NCBI GenBank assembly: GCA_913055605.1
Contig: CAJXKJ010000002.1
Location: 62,001 to 126,000, forward strand
Origin: an uncultured Euryhalocaulis sp.
GTDB taxonomy: Bacteria > Pseudomonadota > Alphaproteobacteria > Caulobacterales > Maricaulaceae
Reading direction: 5' to 3'
Length of the DNA stretch: 64,000 nucleotides
Below the pieces are notes generated by a model. It did no database searches, was not told where the DNA came from, and saw only the letters and a program-made list of their open reading frames with translations. Below, in pieces: positions 56,827 through 64,000 of this stretch (position 1 is the first letter of the stretch; every line of letters begins with the position of its first letter). Position numbers and translations under genes: made by a program.

Positions 56827-58599
56827 TTGACGCAGACTCTGGACCTGGCGGTGATCGGCAACGGCACGATCGCGGCGCTTATCGACCCCAAGGGGGAAAT
56901 CGTCTGGCACTGCCGCCCCCGCCTGGACGGCGACCCGGTGTTCAACTCCCTGGTCGGCGGCGAGGGCCGGTTCGGGATCGAGCTCGCCAATCTGGCCGAC
57001 TGCCGCCAGGCCTATGTGCCCAACACCGCCATCGTGCGCACCGTGCTGGAAGACGCCGAAGGCAACGCGCTGGAGATCGTGGACTACGCCCCGCGCTTCC
57101 AGGCGCGCGGCCGCTATTTCCGGCCCCAGACGCTGGTCCGCACCATCACCCCGATCAAGGGCTCGCCCACCGTCACCGTGCGGCTGAACCCGGTGGAGCT
57201 GTGGGGCTATCAGAAGATGCGCGCGGTGCGCGGGATCAGCCACGCCACGTTCGGCGACATGGGCTCGGGCTTCCGCGTCACCACCGACGCGCCGCTGTCC
57301 TATGTGATGGAGCAGCGCCCCTTCATCCTGACCCGCCCGATCAGCTTCGTGCTCGGCCCGGACGAGCCGCTTTCGGAATCCCCCTACACGATCGCGCGCG
57401 ACTGGATGGAGCGGACCGAGGCCTACTGGAAGCGCTGGACCCAGCGCCTCGGCCTGCCGCTGCAGCACCAGGACGCGGTGATCCGCGCCTCCATCACGCT
57501 GAAGATGTGCGTCTACGAGGAAACCGGCGGCGTCGTGGCGGCGCTGACCACCTCCATTCCCGAACACGCCGGCTCCCAGCGCAACTGGGACTACCGCCTG
57601 TGCTGGCTGCGCGACGCCTATTTCACCGTCGCGGCGCTGAACCGGCTCTCGGCCGTCGGCACGATGGAGCATTATCTGGAATGGCTCTCCAACGTCATGG
57701 CCCAGTCGCCGGACGGCTATGTCCAGCCGGTGCTGGGCGTGGGTCTGGAGACCAATCTGCAGGAATATATCGTCGACATGCTGCCCGGTTATCGCGGCAT
57801 GGGTCCGGTCCGCCGCGGCAACCAGGCCGCCGAGCAGATCCAGCACGACGTCTATGGCCACATGATCCTGGCCACCGCCCAGGCCTTTTTCGACCGCCGC
57901 CTGCTGCGCCCGCCGGGCAGTTTCGAGTTCGGCCTCTTGGAGCGGATGGGCGAGCGCGCCTTCGCCGTGCACGACCAGCCCGACGCCGGCATCTGGGAAT
58001 ACCGCACACGCGCGCGCGTCCACACCTCTTCGGCGCTGATGTGCTGGGCCGGCTGCGACCGGCTGGCCAAGATCGCCGCCCATATGGGCGAGGAGGCCAA
58101 GGCCACCGACTGGCGCGACAAGGCGAACAAGATCAAAGAGACGATCCTGGAGCGCGCCTGGAACGACAAGCTGAAATGCTTCGTCGGCGCCTATGAGGGC
58201 GACACGCTCGACGCCTCCGTCCTGCTGATGGCGGAGATCGGCTTCCTCGACCCGCTCGACCCCCGCTTCGTCGGCACGGTCGACGCGGTGGAGCGCGACC
58301 TGCGTCAGGGCAGCCACGTCTTCCGCTACGCCGAGCCGGACGATTTCGGCGCGCCGGAGACATCCTTCACCGTCTGCGCCTTCTGGCATGTCGACGCGCT
58401 GTATCGCGTCGGCCGCTATGACGAGGCGCGGGAGCTGCTGGACGGCGTGCTGGCGCGGCGCAATTCGCACGGCCTGCTGTCGGAGGATGCGGACATCAAG
58501 ACCGGCGAGCTGTGGGGCAATTTCCCCCAGACCTATTCGATGGTCGGCATCATCAACTCCGCCTCGCTCACCTCCCGCCCGTGGTCGAGCGTGGTCTGA
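56827..58599 (+). CDS. Glycoside hydrolase family 15 (glucoamylase/trehalase-like), TTG start
   Basis: LDLAVIGNGTIAALIDPKGEIVWHCRPRLDGDPVF...SQRNWDYRLCWLRDAYFTVAAL...GNFPQTYSMVGIINSA. Confidence 0.93.
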   Translation: MTQTLDLAVIGNGTIAALIDPKGEIVWHCRPRLDGDPVFNSLVGGEGRFGIELANLADCRQAYVPNTAIVRTVLEDAEGNALEIVDYAPRFQARGRYFRPQTLVRTITPIKGSPTVTVRLNPVELWGYQKMRAVRGISHATFGDMGSGFRVTTDAPLSYVMEQRPFILTRPISFVLGPDEPLSESPYTIARDWMERTEAYWKRWTQRLGLPLQHQDAVIRASITLKMCVYEETGGVVAALTTSIPEHAGSQRNWDYRLCWLRDAYFTVAALNRLSAVGTMEHYLEWLSNVMAQSPDGYVQPVLGVGLETNLQEYIVDMLPGYRGMGPVRRGNQAAEQIQHDVYGHMILATAQAFFDRRLLRPPGSFEFGLLERMGERAFAVHDQPDAGIWEYRTRARVHTSSALMCWAGCDRLAKIAAHMGEEAKATDWRDKANKIKETILERAWNDKLKCFVGAYEGDTLDASVLLMAEIGFLDPLDPRFVGTVDAVERDLRQGSHVFRYAEPDDFGAPETSFTVCAFWHVDALYRVGRYDEARELLDGVLARRNSHGLLSEDADIKTGELWGNFPQTYSMVGIINSASLTSRPWSSVV

Positions 58600-58672
58600 A
58601 ACGGCGGGTCACGGTTAAGGCAGAGTCACAGGGCGCGGGAACCGCTTCCCTACAGGCGCCGTTTCCCGCCTT

Positions 58673-58978
58673 ATGACCGACCCGCGCAAACAGGCCCGAG
58701 AGAACGCCCGGCCGGCTGTGGATTTCCACGACCCGACCGCGCAAGGCGGCTATGTCCCGCACCGCGACAATCTCGTGATCGCGCCGGAGCGCGCCTATCA
58801 GTCGCCGCAGGCCGTGCTGGCGGATTCGCGCCTGTCGGCGACGCAGAAGCGCGCCGTCCTGGTGGCCTGGCGGGACAAGGAAATCCGCCTCGCCAATCCC
58901 CCGGGCGGGGAGGGCGTGGACACCGGCGGCGACACGCTGCGCGCGGTCGAGGACAGCCTGAAACGCCTCGCCGGCTGA
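58673..58978 (+). CDS. Hypothetical protein, 101 aa
   Basis: Intact ORF with start after a short gap; no recognised domain. Confidence 0.6.
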   Translation: MTDPRKQARENARPAVDFHDPTAQGGYVPHRDNLVIAPERAYQSPQAVLADSRLSATQKRAVLVAWRDKEIRLANPPGGEGVDTGGDTLRAVEDSLKRLAG

Positions 58979-58987
58979 GCGTTCCCC

Positions 58988-59899
58988 CTAGACCGCTTCG
59001 ATAAAGATGAATTCGGCCGCCGGCGCGCGGTCCTTGATCGCGGCCTCCAGCGTCCGCACCTCGCCGCGCATGCGCTCGGCGCTCCAGTCGTGCGGCGCGT
59101 TCACCTCCATCGCCACCAGCAGGCGCCGCGGCCCCAGATGGATGGTCATCAGCCGGCTCTGGGTGAACGGGCTGTCCTCCACCGCCGACTCGATCGCCTG
59201 CTGAACCTCGGGCCGCGCCGCCTCGCCGATCAGCAGCCCCTTGGTCTCGATCGCCAGCAGCACGGCGGTCAGCGCCAGGATCGCGCCGATGCCCAGCGAC
59301 CCCAGCGCGTCGAACATCATGTTGCCGGTGATCTGGCTGGCCAGCACGCCGCCCGCCGCCACCAGCAGGCCCAGCAGCGCCGCCGAATCCTCGAACAGCA
59401 CCACAAAGACCGACGGGTCTTTCGATTCCCGCACCGCGCGCATCAGGGAATGCCCCTTGATCCGCGTGCGGTTGAATTCCTTATAGGCGACCATCCAGGC
59501 GAACGCCTCGACCACGGCCGCGAAGCCCAGCACCAGATAGTTCACCCAGGGCCGCGACAACTCCTGCGGGTCGTGCAGCTTGTGCCAGCCCTCATAGAAG
59601 GACACCCCCGACCCCAGCGCGAACAGCAGCACCGCGACGACGAAGGCGTAGAAATAGATTTCCATGCCGTAGCCGAACGGGTGGCGCGCGCTGGCGGGCC
59701 GCGCCGCCTGTCCGAACCCGAACAGCATCAGCGCCTGATTGCCGGTGTCGACGAGCGAGTGGACGCCCTCGCTGAACATGGCGGAGCTTCCGGTCAGCGC
59801 CCCGGCCACGAATTTCGCGATGGCGATGGCCAGATTGCCCGCCCCGGCCGCCAGCACGACGCGAACCTGGCCGTGATTGTGCTCCGATCCCACGCGCAT
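58988..59899 (-). CDS. Cation diffusion facilitator family transporter
   Basis: FVAGALTGSSAMFSEGVHSLVDTGNQALMLFG...HPFGYGMEIYFYAFVVAVLLFALG. Confidence 0.94.
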   Translation of the reverse strand: MRVGSEHNHGQVRVVLAAGAGNLAIAIAKFVAGALTGSSAMFSEGVHSLVDTGNQALMLFGFGQAARPASARHPFGYGMEIYFYAFVVAVLLFALGSGVSFYEGWHKLHDPQELSRPWVNYLVLGFAAVVEAFAWMVAYKEFNRTRIKGHSLMRAVRESKDPSVFVVLFEDSAALLGLLVAAGGVLASQITGNMMFDALGSLGIGAILALTAVLLAIETKGLLIGEAARPEVQQAIESAVEDSPFTQSRLMTIHLGPRRLLVAMEVNAPHDWSAERMRGEVRTLEAAIKDRAPAAEFIFIEAV

Positions 59900-60056
59900 G
59901 CGCGTCTCCGTCTTGCCGCCCGTCTTGAACCGCGTGCCCTTTGAACAGCGCGGCGCACACAGGGTTCCGGAACCGGCGCGCCCGCCCGTTGTTCAATAGC
60001 GCGGACATCATGGGCGGCGAAATGCCAGACAAGGCCGGATCAGACAGGCTCGGACA

Positions 60057-61064
60057 ATGACGCCGGAAGAGGCGCAGGCGCGCGCCCGGGCCGCCGGCCT
60101 GCGCTATGTCGATCCGGACTCCCTGCCTCTGCAGCGCCAGAAACGCGGCCGCGGCTTTTCCTATCTCAACGGCGAACGGACGCCGCTTCGCGACCGGAGC
60201 CTTCGCGCGCGGCTGAACGGCCTCGCCGTCCCGCCGGCCTGGACGGAGGTGCGCCTGGCCCGCGATCCCCTCGCCCATATCCAGGCCGTGGGGCGCGACG
60301 CCGACGGAAGGCGGCAATACCGCTATCACCCGCTCTGGACCGAAAGCGGCGCGGCGGTGAAGGCCGCGCGCCTGACCGCGCTCGGCGCCGCGCTCCACGA
60401 TCTGCGCGGCTCCGTCGCCGCGCAATTGCGCCGGCGCACGGTCGACCGCGACTTCGCCATGGGCTGCGCCCTCGCCTTGCTCGACCGCGCCGGCCTGCGC
60501 GTCGGCTACGCCGAATATTGCCGGGAGACCGGCGGCCGCGGGGCCATGACGCTGCAGCGCCGCCACGTGAAGATCGCGGACGGGGAACTGACCCTGTCCT
60601 TCTTCGGCAAGAGCGGAAAACGCATCCGCCGCACCATCGCGGACCCCGACCTCGCCGCTGCGCTCGCGCGGCTGCGGGAGGCCGGCGGGTCCGACCTGTT
60701 CAGCTGGGGCCGCGGCGGCGATGCGCTGCTGACCGCGGACGACGTCAACGCGCATCTGCACGCAGCCGCCGGCGGCCAGACCAGCGCGCGCGATTTCCGC
60801 ACCCTGCGCGCCAGCGCCCATGTCGCCGGCGCGATGCAGGGCGCCGGCGGCGACCCGGCGCGCGATTTGCGCGCGGCGATCGGTCAGGCCGCGGACTATC
60901 TGGCCAATACCCGGGCGGTCTGCCGCGCCTCCTATGTCCATCCGGCGGTTCAGGCGGCGTTTCTGGACGACGCGCTGGAGCGCGCGTCTTTGTTCGCCGG
61001 TCCCCCGCGACGGGGGCTGGACCGCGCCGAGACCGCCCTGATGCGGATTCTGGAGCGGACCTAG
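60057..61064 (+). CDS. DNA topoisomerase IB (poxvirus/bacterial type)
   Basis: LRYVDPDSLPLQRQKRGRGFSYLNGERTPLRDRSLRARLNGLAVPPAWTEVRLARDPLAHIQAVGRDADGRRQYRYHPLW; TSARDFRTLRAS. Confidence 0.94.
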   Translation: MTPEEAQARARAAGLRYVDPDSLPLQRQKRGRGFSYLNGERTPLRDRSLRARLNGLAVPPAWTEVRLARDPLAHIQAVGRDADGRRQYRYHPLWTESGAAVKAARLTALGAALHDLRGSVAAQLRRRTVDRDFAMGCALALLDRAGLRVGYAEYCRETGGRGAMTLQRRHVKIADGELTLSFFGKSGKRIRRTIADPDLAAALARLREAGGSDLFSWGRGGDALLTADDVNAHLHAAAGGQTSARDFRTLRASAHVAGAMQGAGGDPARDLRAAIGQAADYLANTRAVCRASYVHPAVQAAFLDDALERASLFAGPPRRGLDRAETALMRILERT

Positions 61065-61144
61065 GGCCGGCCTGTTTCGCCCGCGCCGGTGTCGCGCCGC
61101 GACGGACGATGGCATCTTGGCCGGAACAGCTTAGACAAGGGGCC

Positions 61145-61975
61145 ATGACCGACCTGTCCGAACATTTGCTGGCGGAGATCGAGGACGAGGCCGCGCGCCT
61201 TGCCGCGCTCGCCGGGGCGGAGATCGCCTCCACCATCGGCCGCTCCCTGGCGGTCCGCTACAAGACCGGCGGCGAGGACGAGACCCAGATGCGCAACCCG
61301 GTCTCGGAGGTCGACCACCATGTCGAGTCGCTGATCCGCAGCGAGCTCGCCGGCCGCTTCCCCGACCACGACATTATCGGGGAGGAGATCGACGAGCGTC
61401 CGGGCGCAAACGACGATTTCATCTGGGTCATCGACCCGGTCGACGGCACGTCGAATTTCGTGAACGGCTTCCCGATCTATTCGGCGTCCATCGGCGTCCT
61501 GCACAAGGGCCGCCCGGTCGCCGGCGCGGTCTGGTGCTCGACCAGCCATGCGCTCCGCCCCGGCGTCTATCATGCGCGCGAGGGCGGGAATCTGCGCTTC
61601 GACGCCCAGACCCTGCACCGCCCCGGCAAGGATCAGGTCAAGCGCCGCCTGGTCAGCGTGCCGCCCACCGTGCGCGGGCTGAAGCGCTGGGACGTGCGCA
61701 AGACCGGCTCGGCCGCCATCGACTGCGTCTTCGCCGCCGCCGGGATGCTGGAGGTCGCGCGCTTCGACCGGCTCAGCCTGTGGGACGTCGCGGGCGGCGC
61801 GGCGCTCGGCCGCGCGGCCGGCTGCACCGTGATGACGCGCGGAAAAAACGGCTGGGAGCCGCTGGAGCGCTTCGCCGCGCCGGACGGCGACACCGGCCCG
61901 GGCGACCTGAAGCATTGGCGCGGCGCCATCCTGATCGGACAGCCCGACGCCATCGCCTCCGGCGCCTTTGACTGA
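61145..61975 (+). CDS. Inositol monophosphatase family protein
   Basis: DHDIIGEEIDE, VIDPVDGTSNFVNGFPIYSASIGVLHKGRPVAGAV, LWDVAGGAALGRAAGC. Confidence 0.94.
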   Translation: MTDLSEHLLAEIEDEAARLAALAGAEIASTIGRSLAVRYKTGGEDETQMRNPVSEVDHHVESLIRSELAGRFPDHDIIGEEIDERPGANDDFIWVIDPVDGTSNFVNGFPIYSASIGVLHKGRPVAGAVWCSTSHALRPGVYHAREGGNLRFDAQTLHRPGKDQVKRRLVSVPPTVRGLKRWDVRKTGSAAIDCVFAAAGMLEVARFDRLSLWDVAGGAALGRAAGCTVMTRGKNGWEPLERFAAPDGDTGPGDLKHWRGAILIGQPDAIASGAFD

Positions 61976-61996
61976 AATTTCGGCCGGAAGAAGCCT

Positions 61997-62632
61997 CTAG
62001 GACGCCAGCGCCATCGCGGCGCGCGCATTCTCCGTGATCGTGGCCCAGTCGCGCGCCTCGATCGCCTTGGCCGGCGCCACCCAGGACCCGCCGACGCAGG
62101 CCACATTGGGCAGTTTCAGATAGTCCGGCGCCAGCTCCCGCGAGATCCCGCCCGTGGGGCAGAACACCGCGTCCGGGAACGGCCCGGCCATCGCCGCCAG
62201 CCAGGCCGCCCCGCCGGATTGCTCAGCCGGGAAAAATTTCAGCCGCGTCATGCCCCGCGCCAGCATGCCGGACACTTCGGAGGGCGTGGCCACCCCCGGC
62301 AGGCACGCCATGCGCAGCGTGAACAGCGCCTCCAGCAGCGGCCCGTTAATCCCCGGCGTGACCAGGAATTCGGCGCCGGCGTCCGCCGCCCGGCCGACAT
62401 CGCGCGGGGTCAGCACCGTGCCGGCTCCCACCGACATCTCCGGCGCGGCCTTCTTGATCTCCCGGATCGCGTCCAGCGCCGCGGGCGTGCGCAGCGTCAC
62501 CTCGATCACCTTCACGCCGCCGGCCAGCAGCGCCTCGGCCAGCTCCCCCGCCGCGCCGGCGTCGTCGATCACCACGATCGGCATGACCGGCGACAGGGCC
62601 ATCGCCTCGTCCAGACTCCGCTTCTTGCTCAT
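61997..62632 (-). CDS. eda: KDPG aldolase (2-dehydro-3-deoxy-phosphogluconate aldolase)
   Basis: VKVIEVTLRTPAALDAI, VGAGTVLTPRD, FLVTPGIN, LKFFPAEQSGGAAWLAAMAGPFPDAVFCPTGGI. Confidence 0.95.
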   Translation of the reverse strand: MSKKRSLDEAMALSPVMPIVVIDDAGAAGELAEALLAGGVKVIEVTLRTPAALDAIREIKKAAPEMSVGAGTVLTPRDVGRAADAGAEFLVTPGINGPLLEALFTLRMACLPGVATPSEVSGMLARGMTRLKFFPAEQSGGAAWLAAMAGPFPDAVFCPTGGISRELAPDYLKLPNVACVGGSWVAPAKAIEARDWATITENARAAMALAS

Positions 62633-64000
62633 TGATCCCTCCCCCAGAACAGGCTGGCGCCGGATTCGGCGTCGCCCACGCCCCGGCGCAGCTCGGCGAA
62701 CAATTCGCGGCCCACGCCATGGTCGTTGCGTGCGAGATCGGGGACCGCGGGCTCTCGCGCCGCGAACTCGGCGGGATCGACCTTGATCTCCAGCCGGCCG
62801 GTCTCGGAATCGATACGGATCACGTCGCCGTCGCGCACCCGCGCGATGGCGCCGCCCGCCGCCCCCTCGGGCGACAGATGGATGGCGGCCGCGATCTTGC
62901 CGGACGCGCCGGACATGCGCCCGTCGGTCACCAGCCCCACCTTGCGCCCGCGCGCGCGCAGCCCGCTCAGCGCCGGGGTCAGGCCGTGCAGCTCCGGCAT
63001 GCCGTTGGCGCGGGGCCCCTGGAAGCGCACCACCGCCACCACGTCGCGGTCCAGCGCCCGCGTGCGGATCGCCTCGCGCAGCGTCTCCTGATCCTCGAAC
63101 ACCGCGGCGGGCGCCTCGATCACCCGGTCCTCCGGCGCCACCGCCGAAATCTTGATCACCGCCCGCCCCAGCGGCCCGTCCAGCACGCGCAAGCCCCCTT
63201 CGGCCTGGAACGGATCGTCCGCGGGGCGCAGCACGTCGCGGTCCAGCGTCTCGGCCGGCGGGTCGCGCCACACCAGCTCGCCGTCCTTCAGCACCGGCTC
63301 GCGCGCATAGGCGGCGAGCCCCTCGCCCGTCACCGTGGCGATGTCGGAATGGGCGAGCCCCGCCGCGATCAGCTCCCGCATCACGAAGGGCGTGCCGCCC
63401 GCCGCGTGGAAGTGGTTTATGTCGGCGTATCCGTTCGGATAGATCCGCGTCAGCTGCGGCGTCACCGCCGACAGGGCGGAAAAATCCTCCCACAGCACCG
63501 TATACCCCGCCGCCTTCGCAAAAGCCGGAATGTGGATCGTGTGATTGGTCGACCCGCCGGTCGCCAGCAGCGCCACCATCGCGTTGACGATTGCCCGCGC
63601 GTCAATCAGCCGCCCCATGGCGCGGGCATCGTCCCCCGCCGCCTCCAGCGCCAGTGACGTCGCCCGCCGCGTCAGCGCCGCGCGCAGCGGTCCGCCCGGA
63701 TTGACGAAGGCCGCCCCGGGCACGTGCAGCCCCATCGCCTCCATCATCATCTGGTTGGAGTTCGCGGTGCCGTAGAAGGTGCAGGTGCCCGCCGAGTGAT
63801 AGGACCGGCTCTCGGCCTGCATCAGCGCGTCGCGCCCGACCTTGCCCTCGGCGTATTCGGTGCGCACCCGCGCCTTTTCCTCGTTCGGCAGGCCGGTCGG
63901 CATCGGCCCCGCCGCCGCGAACACCACCGGCAGATGGCCGAAGGTCAGCGCCCCGATCAAAAGACCCGGCACGATCTTGTCGCATACGCCAAGGCAGATC
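62629..64000 (-). CDS. edd: Phosphogluconate dehydratase, C-terminal part (continues beyond the window)
   Basis: VCDKIVPGLLIGALTFGHLPVVFAAAGPMPTG, SAGTCTFYGTANSNQMMMEAMGLHVPGAAFV, GRMSGASGKIAAAIHL; frame open to the window edge. Confidence 0.95.
   Translation of the reverse strand, partial: ICLGVCDKIVPGLLIGALTFGHLPVVFAAAGPMPTGLPNEEKARVRTEYAEGKVGRDALMQAESRSYHSAGTCTFYGTANSNQMMMEAMGLHVPGAAFVNPGGPLRAALTRRATSLALEAAGDDARAMGRLIDARAIVNAMVALLATGGSTNHTIHIPAFAKAAGYTVLWEDFSALSAVTPQLTRIYPNGYADINHFHAAGGTPFVMRELIAAGLAHSDIATVTGEGLAAYAREPVLKDGELVWRDPPAETLDRDVLRPADDPFQAEGGLRVLDGPLGRAVIKISAVAPEDRVIEAPAAVFEDQETLREAIRTRALDRDVVAVVRFQGPRANGMPELHGLTPALSGLRARGRKVGLVTDGRMSGASGKIAAAIHLSPEGAAGGAIARVRDGDVIRIDSETGRLEIKVDPAEFAAREPAVPDLARNDHGVGRELFAELRRGVGDAESGASLFWGRDQ

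Noticed and set aside
1-64000. Search for CRISPR arrays, prophage or insertion sequences
   Set aside because: No regularly spaced repeats, transposase, integrase or phage structural genes were recognised in either strand.

Overview
GC-rich, alphaproteobacterial-looking chromosomal window (taxon is inferred from style only) with about 56 supported protein-coding genes. No RNA genes, CRISPR arrays or transposases were recognised. (A) About 1-32.8 kb is a secreted/periplasmic oxidation and catabolism region. It contains two degenerate MBL-fold proteins, a VAO/PCMH-type flavoprotein with a cytochrome c, a HigBA-like toxin-antitoxin pair, DUF3237, ankyrin, DUF1552 and DUF1592-type proteins, and three PQQ dehydrogenases with three different cytochrome arrangements. 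It also holds a VOC dioxygenase, a MetE-like protein, maleylacetate reductase, a TAXI-TRAP transporter, and four SnoaL/NTF2 proteins, one carrying three copies of the domain. (B) About 32.9-52.7 kb holds a membrane-anchored winged-helix protein and a compact type IV (MSHA-like) pilus locus. The pilus operon interleaves assembly genes with a Ser/Thr kinase-SUMF1 fusion, a PP2C phosphatase, a REC-EAL-FHA protein and a PilZ protein. The PilB/MshE-like ATPase has an N-terminal tail with four DDxT[IV]V[LV] repeats that look like phospho-Thr/FHA docking peptides. This is the best candidate for an undescribed system: a pThr/c-di-GMP switch on a pilus motor. (C) About 53.4-64 kb holds trehalose synthesis (otsA, otsB) with a GH15 enzyme and an MscS channel, then CDF, topoisomerase IB, an inositol monophosphatase-family protein and eda/edd. 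All calls come from reading the sequence and the supplied ORFs; no database search was run.
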